A DNA stretch of 49,556 nucleotides from a virus: the IMG/VR virus record IMGVR_UViG_3300045612_000264, positions 1 to 49,556 of that record; one strand, 5' to 3'. Position numbers and translations under genes: made by a program. The notes below the pieces were generated by a model. That model did not search any database. It was not told the origin of the DNA and saw nothing but the letters and a program-made list of their open reading frames with translations. Shown one piece after another: positions 41,685 to 48,329 of the stretch (position 1 is its first letter; every line of letters starts with the position of its first letter).

Positions 41685-41773
41685 ACTCCCTTATTTCAAA
41701 AAATTAATGATTTTATCTTTTATACCACACTGCTTATCTTTAAATACGAGTTTCTCAAGGGTACCAGTTGTAG

Positions 41774-41846
41774 TAGTCTCTGGGGGAATCGAACCCCTCT
41801 TTCTAGGATGAAAACCTAACGTCCTAACCGACTAAGCTAAGGGACC
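41774..41846 (-). tRNA. tRNA-Glu (UUC)
   Basis: 73 nt. Acceptor GGTCCCT/AGAGACT with one mismatch, D arm GCTTAGTCGGTTAGGAC, anticodon stem TTAGG/CCTAG with loop TTTTCAT (TTC), T arm GGGG-TTCGATT-CCCC. Confidence 0.88.
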
Positions 41847-41850
41847 TAAG

Positions 41851-41924
41851 TAGAGACGATGGGAGTCGAACCCATGACCGCATGCGTATAAGGCATGTGC
41901 TCTAACCAATTGAGCTACGTCTCT
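41851..41924 (-). tRNA. tRNA-Ile (UAU)
   Basis: 74 nt. Acceptor AGAGACG/CGTCTCT, D arm GCTCAATTGGTTAGAGC, anticodon stem CATGC/GCATG with loop CTTATAC (TAT), T arm ATGGG-TTCGACT-CCCAT, all well paired. It reads AUA directly, unlike the usual bacterial CAU-anticodon isoleucine tRNA that needs lysidine. Confidence 0.9.
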
Positions 41925-42187
41925 AAATATTTTTTTATGAATCTTTTAACTTGGGTGTGACTGACCTTGCATTTTTTTGATAGTCTAATTATATAGCCCC
42001 ATTTATTATTCTCATTTTTAATATCATTTATCCTATTGATTATTTCAGAATGACTTAATTTATTAGTGTTATTTAAAGCCATTTTTTCTTTAGATTCTTT
42101 AGAATGTCTTTTACCCTTCATACCATTAGGGACGTGATCCATATGGTTTATCTTCGATCCATACCCAGCGCTAGGTAGAGGGCGGTA
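41915..42187 (-). pseudogene. NUMOD3/HTH homing-endonuclease fragment between tRNAs
   Basis: An ATG at 42142 gives 75 aa (MDHVPNGMKGKRHSKESKEK, a NUMOD3 motif, then YIIRLSKKCKVSHTQVKRFI, an HTH tail). The same frame is open further upstream (TYRPLPSAGYGSKINH) up to the 3' end of tRNA-Arg, so the ORF is the rear part of a longer protein that lost its nuclease core. Its TAG stop is the G-T-A-G at the 5' end of tRNA-Ile. No promoter or RBS is seen. Confidence 0.55.
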
Positions 42188-42189
42188 TG

Positions 42190-42261
42190 TAGGTCCACCT
42201 GGACTCGAACCAGGAATACAAGCTTAGAAGGCTAGGGTTATATCCCTTTAACTATGGACCC
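42190..42261 (-). tRNA. tRNA-Arg (UCU)
   Basis: 72 nt. Acceptor GGGTCCA/TGGACCT, anticodon loop CTTCTAA (TCT), T arm CCTGG-TTCGAGT-CCAGG. Reads AGA, a codon favoured by AT-rich genes. Confidence 0.88.
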
Positions 42262-42266
42262 ATGAG

Positions 42267-42354
42267 CGGAGGATGTAGGACTCGAATCTACACATCGTTT
42301 GCACGATGAATAGTTTTCAAGACTGCGCCAGTACCAATTATGGTTTAATCCTCC
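42267..42354 (-). tRNA. tRNA-Ser (UGA)
   Basis: 88 nt. Acceptor GGAGGAT/ATCCTCC (7 bp), anticodon loop CTTGAAA (TGA), long variable arm CATCG-tgcaaa-CGATG, T arm around TTCGAGT, discriminator G. First tRNA of the upstream group. Confidence 0.88.
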
Positions 42355-42375
42355 TTATAATTTTATTTAACCAAT

Positions 42376-42389
42376 ATTTCAAAGAACAT
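42376..42389 (-). promoter_or_regulatory. boxA-like element
   Basis: ATGTTCTTTGAAAT on the minus strand, directly after a terminator U-tract and 22 nt before tRNA-Ser(UGA). Same arrangement as at 39400. Confidence 0.5.
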
Positions 42390-42425
42390 AAAAAAACCGG
42401 GACTTTTTAAAGGCCCCGGTTTTTA
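42390..42425 (-). terminator. Intrinsic terminator
   Basis: Minus strand AAAAACCGGGGCC-tttaaaaag-TCCCGG then T7. It ends the short transcript that starts at the promoter near 42557. Confidence 0.85.
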
Positions 42426-42550
42426 GTTTATAGTTATAGTTAAAACTAACATAGGACCTTTGGGGATCGTCTTATCGACGGTCTTAATATAGAGGGTATT
42501 ATGTTAATTAATTTGTTTATTTAAGTGTTATATATTGTTCCTTTTGTTTT
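42426..42550 (-). ncRNA. Candidate small RNA between promoter P2 and terminator
   Basis: About 125 nt plus terminator, transcribed from P2. No ORF longer than nine codons. One short hairpin is visible (CGTC-gataa-GACG). A stretch with CCCCAAAGGTCC is available as a single-stranded seed. It may be an independent sRNA or the leader of the tRNA group if the terminator is read through. Confidence 0.4.
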
Positions 42551-42556
42551 GTTTCA

Positions 42557-42594
42557 CAAATATAGGCTATTTTTATTGATACAAAAAATGATTC
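42557..42594 (-). promoter_or_regulatory. Host-type early promoter P2
   Basis: GAATCATTTTTT-18 nt-TATATTTG-TGAAACAA on the minus strand. Nearly identical flanks to P1. It is divergent from the rhomboid gene. Confidence 0.65.
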
Positions 42595-42651
42595 GTAATC
42601 TTTTTTTGTATTTTTCACTTTTTTCTATAATTGCATAACAAAACAAATATT

Positions 42652-43227
42652 ATGAAAGATAATTTAAGAAGATCCGCGATAGAGACATTAAAAATTATAG
42701 GCGTATGCGTACTCGCTTATCCGGTGGGATTAATTACTATGCTAATCCTAGGAGGAAATGCAGATCTTGCTATATCTATGCCTTTTATTAGTGGATTTAT
42801 ACACCAATCTCTATTACATTTTGTTTTTAATATTATTGCTATATTTCTTTTTCTTCTATATAAAGGAAATAAATATGATTTAAAACAAATAGTTTTGATA
42901 ACTATAATAATCCAGTGTATTACTTTTTTACTTACGTGTGCATTAGGAATATCAGTATCTATTGGTATATCAGGACTGGTTTATCTTATGCTTACTAGAT
43001 TTCTATTAGATTATAGAAAGATATTTATACCAATTTTAGCTATAATAGGTTTAGGAGAGCTTGTTACACTAAATGACCCCGATGGAGTATCACACTGGGG
43101 TCATTTAATAGGTATATTCTTGGGGATTTTTTCCCTAGGACATCTTAATATTGCGATCCAAAAACTTCTAAATCGTAATCATCGTATGATTCAACTGGTA
43201 CATAATATTTTTGTCCCTCAACAATAA
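42652..43227 (+). CDS. Rhomboid-family intramembrane serine protease
   Basis: 191 aa from the ATG at 42652 (MKDNLRRSAIETLK). About six hydrophobic helices. The rhomboid signature is complete: H51-QSLL-H56-FVF-N60 in TM2, G105-I-S107-G-L-V-Y in TM4 with the catalytic Ser in GxSG, and H151-LI-G154-IFL-G158 in the last helix as the catalytic His with the HxxGxxxG packing motif. Rhomboids cleave membrane proteins inside the bilayer. It converges on, and overlaps by 83 nt, the Ala-rich gene at 43145. A host membrane protein (superinfection exclusion or signalling) is a likely target; this is inference. Confidence 0.8.
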   Translation: MKDNLRRSAIETLKIIGVCVLAYPVGLITMLILGGNADLAISMPFISGFIHQSLLHFVFNIIAIFLFLLYKGNKYDLKQIVLITIIIQCITFLLTCALGISVSIGISGLVYLMLTRFLLDYRKIFIPILAIIGLGELVTLNDPDGVSHWGHLIGIFLGIFSLGHLNIAIQKLLNRNHRMIQLVHNIFVPQQ

Positions 43228-44299
43228 TATACGATTCGAATATATCTTCGGATGTTCCTTGGTAAATCTCATGATCCCAAATACCCCCCCATATAGCGGA
43301 TCCAATTGAAAGTATTTCTTTTCCTGTGTTAACAATTTTGTTCTGAGCTGTCTTAAGAGCATTACCAGCCGCAGTTTTTATCTTGTTAGCAACTTTTTCA
43401 GTTTTTTGAACTCCAGCTTTAATTGTGTTTGCTACTGCGTCAAATCCATCTTTTGTTGTTTTTACAATAGCATCCTTATTTTTTTTAAATGAAGATACCG
43501 AAGCATTATAAAAATCTGAAATGTCGTTTCCTATTTTAATTGCTATCATTTTAGCTGCTTTAGCTGCTCCGTATATACATTCTGCTGCAAAATTAGCAAT
43601 TCCTTTAAAAGCTGTTTTAGCTATTTTGTAAGCTGCAACTGTTAAAGCTGCAACTGCTTGAAATGCTTTAGTTGCTAAATTAGCAACTTTGTATAAGCCT
43701 GTCATAAAAGCTTTAGCTACTGCTAAGGCATCATTTTTAATTGTATTAAATACTGCTTTACCTAATTTTTTAAAGTAATCATTAACATTTTTCATTGCAG
43801 TAACAATAGTAGATCCTACTGCCATAGCTCCTTTCTTAGCATATCCAAATATTGATGATGCTAATGAAAATAATCCATTAGCAATTGCTTCTGTTACAAC
43901 ATAAATACCTGCAGCAGTAAATATAACGACCTTTCCTGTAAATTTTGCTAGGTTTAGTAATGCCTCTCCGGTAGAAACTGAAACTTTTTTCCGAGCCTCA
44001 GCATAAGCTTTCATACCAGCTCCGATAGTAAGAAATGTGTACCGAGCTCCTTGTATAACTGCAGTTTTTACGGCTTTAACTGTATTGTACACGTTCTTAT
44101 CGTTAACATCAAATAATCCGCCTTTTACAGTGTTTCCTGCTGGACCTTGTTCGTAAATGGCATCGTTAATAAATGATAACATTTCAGATTCTGTTAATTC
44201 AACGTAACTTGAATGGTTCTCGAAATTATATTCGCTGCTGTTAAAGCTATAACCCTCGTTTAGTTCGTTGAAATCGCTAAATGATAGTATTCTTGACAT
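43145..44299 (-). CDS. Putative internal protein, Ala-rich amphipathic helices
   Basis: 384 aa. The N-terminus MSRILSFSDFNELNEGYS fits the capsid-targeting pattern with an L-x-E-G cleavage-like site. The body is a series of Ala/Gly-rich helices (KVVIFTAAGIYVVTEAIANG; LFSLASSIFGYAKKGAMAVG; VANLATKAFQAVAALTVAAY; KMIAIKIGNDISDFYN), suited to membranes or bundles. The C-terminus is short and beta/acidic (GQKYYVPVESYDDYDLEV). Collinear with the 310-aa gene upstream, so a tandem duplication. A late-type box lies at 44320. Confidence 0.6.
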   Translation of the reverse strand: MSRILSFSDFNELNEGYSFNSSEYNFENHSSYVELTESEMLSFINDAIYEQGPAGNTVKGGLFDVNDKNVYNTVKAVKTAVIQGARYTFLTIGAGMKAYAEARKKVSVSTGEALLNLAKFTGKVVIFTAAGIYVVTEAIANGLFSLASSIFGYAKKGAMAVGSTIVTAMKNVNDYFKKLGKAVFNTIKNDALAVAKAFMTGLYKVANLATKAFQAVAALTVAAYKIAKTAFKGIANFAAECIYGAAKAAKMIAIKIGNDISDFYNASVSSFKKNKDAIVKTTKDGFDAVANTIKAGVQKTEKVANKIKTAAGNALKTAQNKIVNTGKEILSIGSAIWGGIWDHEIYQGTSEDIFESYIIVEGQKYYVPVESYDDYDLEVFGSQY

Positions 44300-44319
44300 T
44301 TTGTTTTTTTATTTATAAT

Positions 44320-44329
44320 GTATATATCC
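44320..44329 (-). promoter_or_regulatory. Late-type promoter box GGATATATAC
   Basis: GGATATATACATTATAAATAAA on the minus strand, 21-30 nt before the ATG at 44299. It contains both a GATATATA and a TATAAATA element. Confidence 0.55.
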
Positions 44330-45261
44330 TAATTGGTTTTTTTTTTCTTTCCGCTTATAGAATCCCAAATAGGTTTGCTTTTAGATAATATGATTTTTGC
44401 AGTGGGTGCTATTCTATTTTGTAATTTCCTTAATGACTCTCCAGCTTCTTTTCTAAGTCTTGCTGAAAATATCTCGGTCTTTCTTACTCCCTTTTCTATT
44501 ACAGAAGAAAGCTTTTCTATTCCCTCCTCTATTGTTTTATTTATAGGAACGTTTAGATTGTCTAGGGTATTTTGTGACACCTTATAAAAATCATCTATTC
44601 CCTGTCCTATATTTACAGATCTTATTTCTGAGTCTTTCGCTGTTTTATAAATACAATCATTTAAAAAATCTGGTATTGTTTTAAATGATGATGTCGATGA
44701 TTTATATGCTCCAACTACTAGAACAGATACAGCTTCTGAAGCTTTAGGAGATTCTTCCGATAGCTTATAAAGGTCCTTCATAATGATTTTAAAAATCTCA
44801 GATGAATTTTCTTTAATATTATTAAAAGTCTCTTCTCCCTTATTTTTGTAATAGATGTTTATTTTTTTAAAGGTATAAATAACGCTAATTCCAGCGGTTA
44901 TAGATCCTTCCTTTACATAAGAAAATATAGATGAAGCCATAGTTATAATACCATTACCTGCAGCTTCAGACATAACATATATTCCAGAATCAGAGAAAAC
45001 AAGAGTTTGGTCTTTTTTAGAAGCCATCTTTGAAATTATGTCCCCTATTTTTTTATCTGTCTTAGCTACAGATTCTGCGTAAGTGCTCATACCGCTACCT
45101 ACACATATAAATGTATATTCCTTCCCGTTGATAGTTGCAGTTCTTAAATCTTTTATTGTTTGATATGCTAGATTATTTTCTAGATCGAAAATGGCAGATT
45201 TACTTTCTGTAACCTCTGCTTCAAAAAGAGAAAATTCTTTAAAATCTAGTATTTTTTCCAT
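44329..45261 (-). CDS. Putative internal protein, paralogue of the Ala-rich gene
   Basis: 310 aa. The targeting-like start MEKILDFKEFSLFEAEVTES has an L-F-E-A site of the (L/I)-x-E-(A/G) type cut by T4 prohead protease. It aligns throughout with the 384-aa protein (EYTFICVGSGMSTYAE with RYTFLTIGAGMKAYAE; SGIYVMSEAAGNGIITMASS with AGIYVVTEAIANGLFSLASS; IGQGIDDFYKVS with IGNDISDFYNAS). Many Ala are replaced by Ser/Thr/charged residues, so it is less hydrophobic. It lacks the C-terminal beta tail and ends in a KKKK tail. Confidence 0.6.
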   Translation of the reverse strand: MEKILDFKEFSLFEAEVTESKSAIFDLENNLAYQTIKDLRTATINGKEYTFICVGSGMSTYAESVAKTDKKIGDIISKMASKKDQTLVFSDSGIYVMSEAAGNGIITMASSIFSYVKEGSITAGISVIYTFKKINIYYKNKGEETFNNIKENSSEIFKIIMKDLYKLSEESPKASEAVSVLVVGAYKSSTSSFKTIPDFLNDCIYKTAKDSEIRSVNIGQGIDDFYKVSQNTLDNLNVPINKTIEEGIEKLSSVIEKGVRKTEIFSARLRKEAGESLRKLQNRIAPTAKIILSKSKPIWDSISGKKKKTN

Positions 45262-45267
45262 TTTATA

Positions 45268-45552
45268 TTAGCTTACACAGAACAATACTTTATGAAAATC
45301 TGGGAGATACTTTCTTTTGAATTTTCCTAGGTATCCTGATATATTTTCTGCATTTTCTTCGTCCTGCATATCTGATACAACATAAAAAGTTGAAGAATCT
45401 ATAAAATCTAATGTTTTTGTGTAATAGAAAAAAAGGTCACTCGATTCTTCTTGCTCTTCCTCATAGGAATCATCTTCTATATCTATGCAATCACACAATT
45501 CAGGCTCTTCATATTTAAATTCATCATAGCCTGAATATATTTTTATAGACAT
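45268..45552 (-). CDS. Small acidic hypothetical protein
   Basis: 94 aa, very acidic in the first half (LCDCIDIEDDSYEEEQEE), then a small mixed domain (SSTFYVVSDMQDEENAENIS; KYLPDFHKVLFCV). Its start MSIKIYSGYDEFKYEE is a poor match to the targeting pattern. Lies within 6 nt of the upstream gene and 3 codons from the next; same operon as the internal-protein genes. Confidence 0.5.
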   Translation of the reverse strand: MSIKIYSGYDEFKYEEPELCDCIDIEDDSYEEEQEESSDLFFYYTKTLDFIDSSTFYVVSDMQDEENAENISGYLGKFKRKYLPDFHKVLFCVS

Positions 45553-45554
45553 TA

Positions 45555-45938
45555 TTATCCCTCAATTAAAACCTTTTTAAGTTCATAAGCTCCTGCGGAT
45601 CCCGGAATTTCGTCATAGTATCCTATAAATGAATATTGTCTACCATCAGAGCTTGAATCTGGAATCATTTCTATAGCACTAATCATCTTTTTCCCCATGT
45701 ACTCTGGATCTATTGCATATCCTACTGTAACGGTTACTTCCTCTCCCTCCGGATTAATAAATTTTACTATATAATCACCTTCTTGTCCTTCTGGAGTTGA
45801 AACGAAATCTGTAGATTCTGCTTCGAAGCTACCATTCTCCATATCGCTTGACATTGTCTCCATATTAGGTTCTGCCATGACTACCGGATCCATTTCTACT
45901 TCTCTAACGAAGCTTTCGTATATTCTAAGGTGTCTCAT
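45555..45938 (-). CDS. Putative internal protein with clear targeting-like N-terminus
   Basis: 127 aa. MRHLRIYESFVREVEMDP is the closest match here to the T4 capsid-targeting sequence MKTYQEFIAE. A Met/Glu-rich linker follows (PNMETMSSDMENGSFEAE), then a compact beta domain (YIVKFINPEGEEVTVTVGYA; SFIGYYDEIPGSAGAYEL). Processed size after cleavage would be about 110 aa. A late-type box GGATATATA is at 45951. Confidence 0.6.
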   Translation of the reverse strand: MRHLRIYESFVREVEMDPVVMAEPNMETMSSDMENGSFEAESTDFVSTPEGQEGDYIVKFINPEGEEVTVTVGYAIDPEYMGKKMISAIEMIPDSSSDGRQYSFIGYYDEIPGSAGAYELKKVLIEG

Positions 45939-45950
45939 TTTTTTTTATTT

Positions 45951-45959
45951 TATATATCC
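45951..45959 (-). promoter_or_regulatory. Late-type promoter box GGATATATA
   Basis: AAAGGATATATAAAATAAAAAA on the minus strand, 12-20 nt before the ATG at 45938. Confidence 0.55.
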
Positions 45960-45961
45960 TT

Positions 45962-46107
45962 TTATCTACCTTAAGATCTATAAGGTTTTTTATAGTGTTT
46001 AGCATTCTTACTAACACTTGTTTTACATTTAGAATGTATGCCCGGTCTTTTTTTCTAGGTTTTCTTATGTGATTTTTTTAAGAGTCTAGAGATTTAATTT
46101 TTGCCAT
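45962..46107 (-). pseudogene. Decayed small basic protein
   Basis: An ATG at 46107 (TAATG overlap with the upstream stop) starts MAKIKSLDS and stops after nine codons. In another frame the DNA still encodes KKRPGIHSKCKTSVSKNAKH, then YKKPYRS, interrupted by TAG before it and TAA after it. This resembles the short Lys-rich proteins ending in KxYRGQGR found in many phages of Bacteroidota, here with a frameshift and two stops. Recognition is by memory of the pattern, so tentative. Confidence 0.4.
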
Positions 46108-46289
46108 TATTTAAGGTTTATTTTATCTTTTGTCCTCAATGAGGATTCAACTATTACCCTTTGGATAATATCGTAAAATTTCTTTTTTCTTTCAGGATCT
46201 TCTGATATAGAGCTATTAGTAACAAACATCCTTATATCGTTTTTTGTTTTTTCTGATAGGATATTTAATATCTTAATTTCTTCTTCCAT
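46107..46289 (-). CDS. 60-aa hypothetical protein
   Basis: MEEEIKILNILSEKTKNDIR start; helical, charged, no motif (ERKKKFYDIIQRVIVESSLR). Sits 11 nt after the preceding gene in an apparent operon. Confidence 0.4.
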   Translation of the reverse strand: MEEEIKILNILSEKTKNDIRMFVTNSSISEDPERKKKFYDIIQRVIVESSLRTKDKINLK

Positions 46290-46300
46290 AATTTGAAATA

Positions 46301-46552
46301 TTAACGAGGCCCAATAAATCCTCTCTGATTAAACATGTTCTGATTTACCCTTAAAGCAGATCCATCTTCTACAGATTTTAATAATAATGTGTACTCGTCT
46401 ACTTTATCTACTATAAAAGACGTACCCAAGTATGTTACTTTATCGCCTCTCTTAAGATTAGTTAATGGATAGGGTTCACCGTATTTTTTTACAGGCTCGT
46501 TCATTCCCATGTCTATAACATTATAGTTCTCGTATGTTTTTATTATTTTCAT
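46301..46552 (-). CDS. Small protein with targeting-like start and KOW-like barrel
   Basis: 83 aa from the ATG at 46552 (MKIIKTYENYNVIDMGMN), preferred over 46588 because of this motif. The N-terminus is a fair match to MKTYQEF. The body is a small barrel (LKRGDKVTYLGTSFIVDKVD; EYTLLLKSVEDGSALRV) like a KOW/SH3-type module. Function unknown. Confidence 0.5.
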   Translation of the reverse strand: MKIIKTYENYNVIDMGMNEPVKKYGEPYPLTNLKRGDKVTYLGTSFIVDKVDEYTLLLKSVEDGSALRVNQNMFNQRGFIGPR

Positions 46553-46585
46553 ATAAGTATTTATCTTATTTGTAGAAAAAAACCA

Positions 46586-46606
46586 CAAAAAATCCCTATC
46601 GCTAGG
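46586..46606 (-). terminator. Short terminator after the Ro60 gene
   Basis: Minus strand CCTA-GCGA-TAGG-GA then T6: a 4-bp stem closed by a GNRA tetraloop and followed by a U-tract, 25 nt after the Ro60 stop. Weak but well placed. Confidence 0.45.
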
Positions 46607-46630
46607 TATTTTAAAAAAAATAGTAAAAAA

Positions 46631-48256
46631 TTAAGATTCTATAGAATCCCAAGCTTCTATTATGGCGTTAGCAAATAATGGCTCTTTTCCCGTCCAGCCA
46701 GCTAATATAGCACCTCTATAAAGATTTTCTGGTAGAACTGTGTTGTTGTATCCCGCAACTTGAACAGTGAAAACATTAACCTTAGGATTAACTGTTCTTC
46801 TATATTCCTGCACCATTGCCAGTACGTCTACATGAACGTCACCTTTACCACTATGCCCATAAGGTGAACTTCCTACTGTATTGCTGTGTCCATATAGCCC
46901 ACCGTGTCCAGCCTGCATATCCGAGTAGATAAAAACGTTATCATAATGGACTTTATTTTTTATAGCTTCGTCCCAGAAAATCCAAATTCCATTTTCTGTT
47001 CCGCCCCCTTGTTGTCTTCCCCTCTCAGACGTTTCCTCTAATTGTGTGAGTATACCATTTCTTTTAGAAACTTCTTTTAATGAAAGATTGTCACCAAATA
47101 CTCCTACAATACCTTCATCGGATTGTAAAGCAGTTGTTAATGATGAAAGGTTAGCTATTTCCGCCACAGTAACCGCTCCATATTCGCTATTGAAAGATCC
47201 CCAAGCAGATCCGGAGTTGTCGGAAAGACAAGCAGTTTTCCCTTTTAATTTAGGCATATTAGTTACTGAAATATCTAAACACTCCTCCAGAGTATCAAGA
47301 ACAAGCTGCTTGTGGTGTATATCCGAATTTTGTACTGCCTTAAAGGCTGACCAATATCTAAATGGAAATTGTTTTCCACTTTCAACACCGGATTTTAATT
47401 GGGATAAGATTCTCGCTGTAATTGTACGATCTTCTACCTCAGTAAATATACCTCTGAGGTTTCTTAACAAGGCCATATGAGGGATAAGAATTGTATCCGT
47501 TATTTCCTTCCATGTTTTTCCTTCGGATCTTAGGGTTTCCCAGGTTTTTTCAGTCTCTTTTAATTTTAATGTACCAGTGGACATTAACTCATTAATGTCC
47601 TCTCCTTTTGCGTGAGATATACGTACAAGGTCTATTAGTCTTTTCCCTTTGTACTTATTTAATTGATATCTGCTAAATTCACCAAGTTTTTCTGCCCATG
47701 TTCTTTTAACTAAAGAAGAAAGGCCCTTTTTACCCGCATTCTTGTACATATAGTACTCAAATTGATTTGTTAAATCATCAGGTCTAAGCGAAATACTCTT
47801 ACCCACATTTTTCATGTATCCTGGGTTACTCTCGTTAAACCCTGTTCTGTTGCTGTGCTGTGATGCTCTTATGAATATAAACGCAGGATTAAGTCTCATA
47901 AAGAATTTATTTCTTAATTCTAAAGCAAGATCTAGGGTTTCTTTAAAGTCATAGTCAAGGGCAGAGTCTATCGCATTTTCAAAAATTTCAACAGAGGTTA
48001 AATCCGATTTATACATCGGGGAAAATATTGAGTATTTAGAAAGGGTGCTAAGATTACTAGGCGCTTTTAGTCCGTCACGGTAATATTGCGGTTCTCCAAA
48101 TATAGAGGAAGCCGCTACAATTCTTAATCTGTCTAGTGGATTGATCTCATAGGATGTTCCCCCCATAAAGTTCTCCACTGCAAAAGATCCATAAACTGAA
48201 TTCTGCGCAATTTGCGTTGCTGTTTTTTTATCTGCGTAATTACTCAACTTTGACAT
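46631..48256 (-). CDS. Ro60/TROVE-domain RNA-binding protein (Rsr-like)
   Basis: 541 aa, the length of human Ro60 (538) and bacterial Rsr. Residues ~15-340 form the helical TROVE ring; typical pieces are LDRLRIVAASSIFGEPQYYR, ALELRNKFFMRLNPAFIF and HMALLRNLRGIF (the LLRNL signature). Residues ~341-541 are the von Willebrand A domain with an intact MIDAS: CLSDNSGSAWGS (D346-x-S348-x-S350), a Thr/Asp site near VGVFGDN, and FIYSDMQAG. Ro binds misfolded RNA ends in its ring and Y RNA on its outer edge; bacterial Rsr works with PNPase. Three Y-RNA-like repeats lie directly upstream on the same strand. No residues look lost. Confidence 0.92.
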   Translation of the reverse strand: MSKLSNYADKKTATQIAQNSVYGSFAVENFMGGTSYEINPLDRLRIVAASSIFGEPQYYRDGLKAPSNLSTLSKYSIFSPMYKSDLTSVEIFENAIDSALDYDFKETLDLALELRNKFFMRLNPAFIFIRASQHSNRTGFNESNPGYMKNVGKSISLRPDDLTNQFEYYMYKNAGKKGLSSLVKRTWAEKLGEFSRYQLNKYKGKRLIDLVRISHAKGEDINELMSTGTLKLKETEKTWETLRSEGKTWKEITDTILIPHMALLRNLRGIFTEVEDRTITARILSQLKSGVESGKQFPFRYWSAFKAVQNSDIHHKQLVLDTLEECLDISVTNMPKLKGKTACLSDNSGSAWGSFNSEYGAVTVAEIANLSSLTTALQSDEGIVGVFGDNLSLKEVSKRNGILTQLEETSERGRQQGGGTENGIWIFWDEAIKNKVHYDNVFIYSDMQAGHGGLYGHSNTVGSSPYGHSGKGDVHVDVLAMVQEYRRTVNPKVNVFTVQVAGYNNTVLPENLYRGAILAGWTGKEPLFANAIIEAWDSIES

Positions 48257-48285
48257 ATAGTTGTTTTAAAAAGTTACTAAAATAA

Positions 48286-48324
48286 AAAAAAGGGGTTCGG
48301 TCGCTTAAGCGTCCAAACCCCTTA
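48286..48324 (-). terminator. Strong terminator of the Y-RNA-like array
   Basis: Minus strand AGGGGTT...AACCCCT outer stem (7 bp) enclosing the 10-nt palindrome CGCTTAAGCG, followed by T8. It separates the RNA array from the Ro60 gene 30 nt downstream. Confidence 0.88.
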
Positions 48325-48329
48325 GTGGT

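Noticed and set aside
45962-46107. Stop-codon reassignment (TAG/TAA read as Gln), as in some gut phages
   Set aside because: In-frame stops occur only in this one small decayed ORF. All long genes use TAA, TAG and TGA as normal stops, so a pseudogene is simpler.
48286-48324. CGCTTAAGCG palindrome as a protein operator
   Set aside because: It lies inside a long terminator stem followed by T8 on the minus strand, which fully explains the symmetry.
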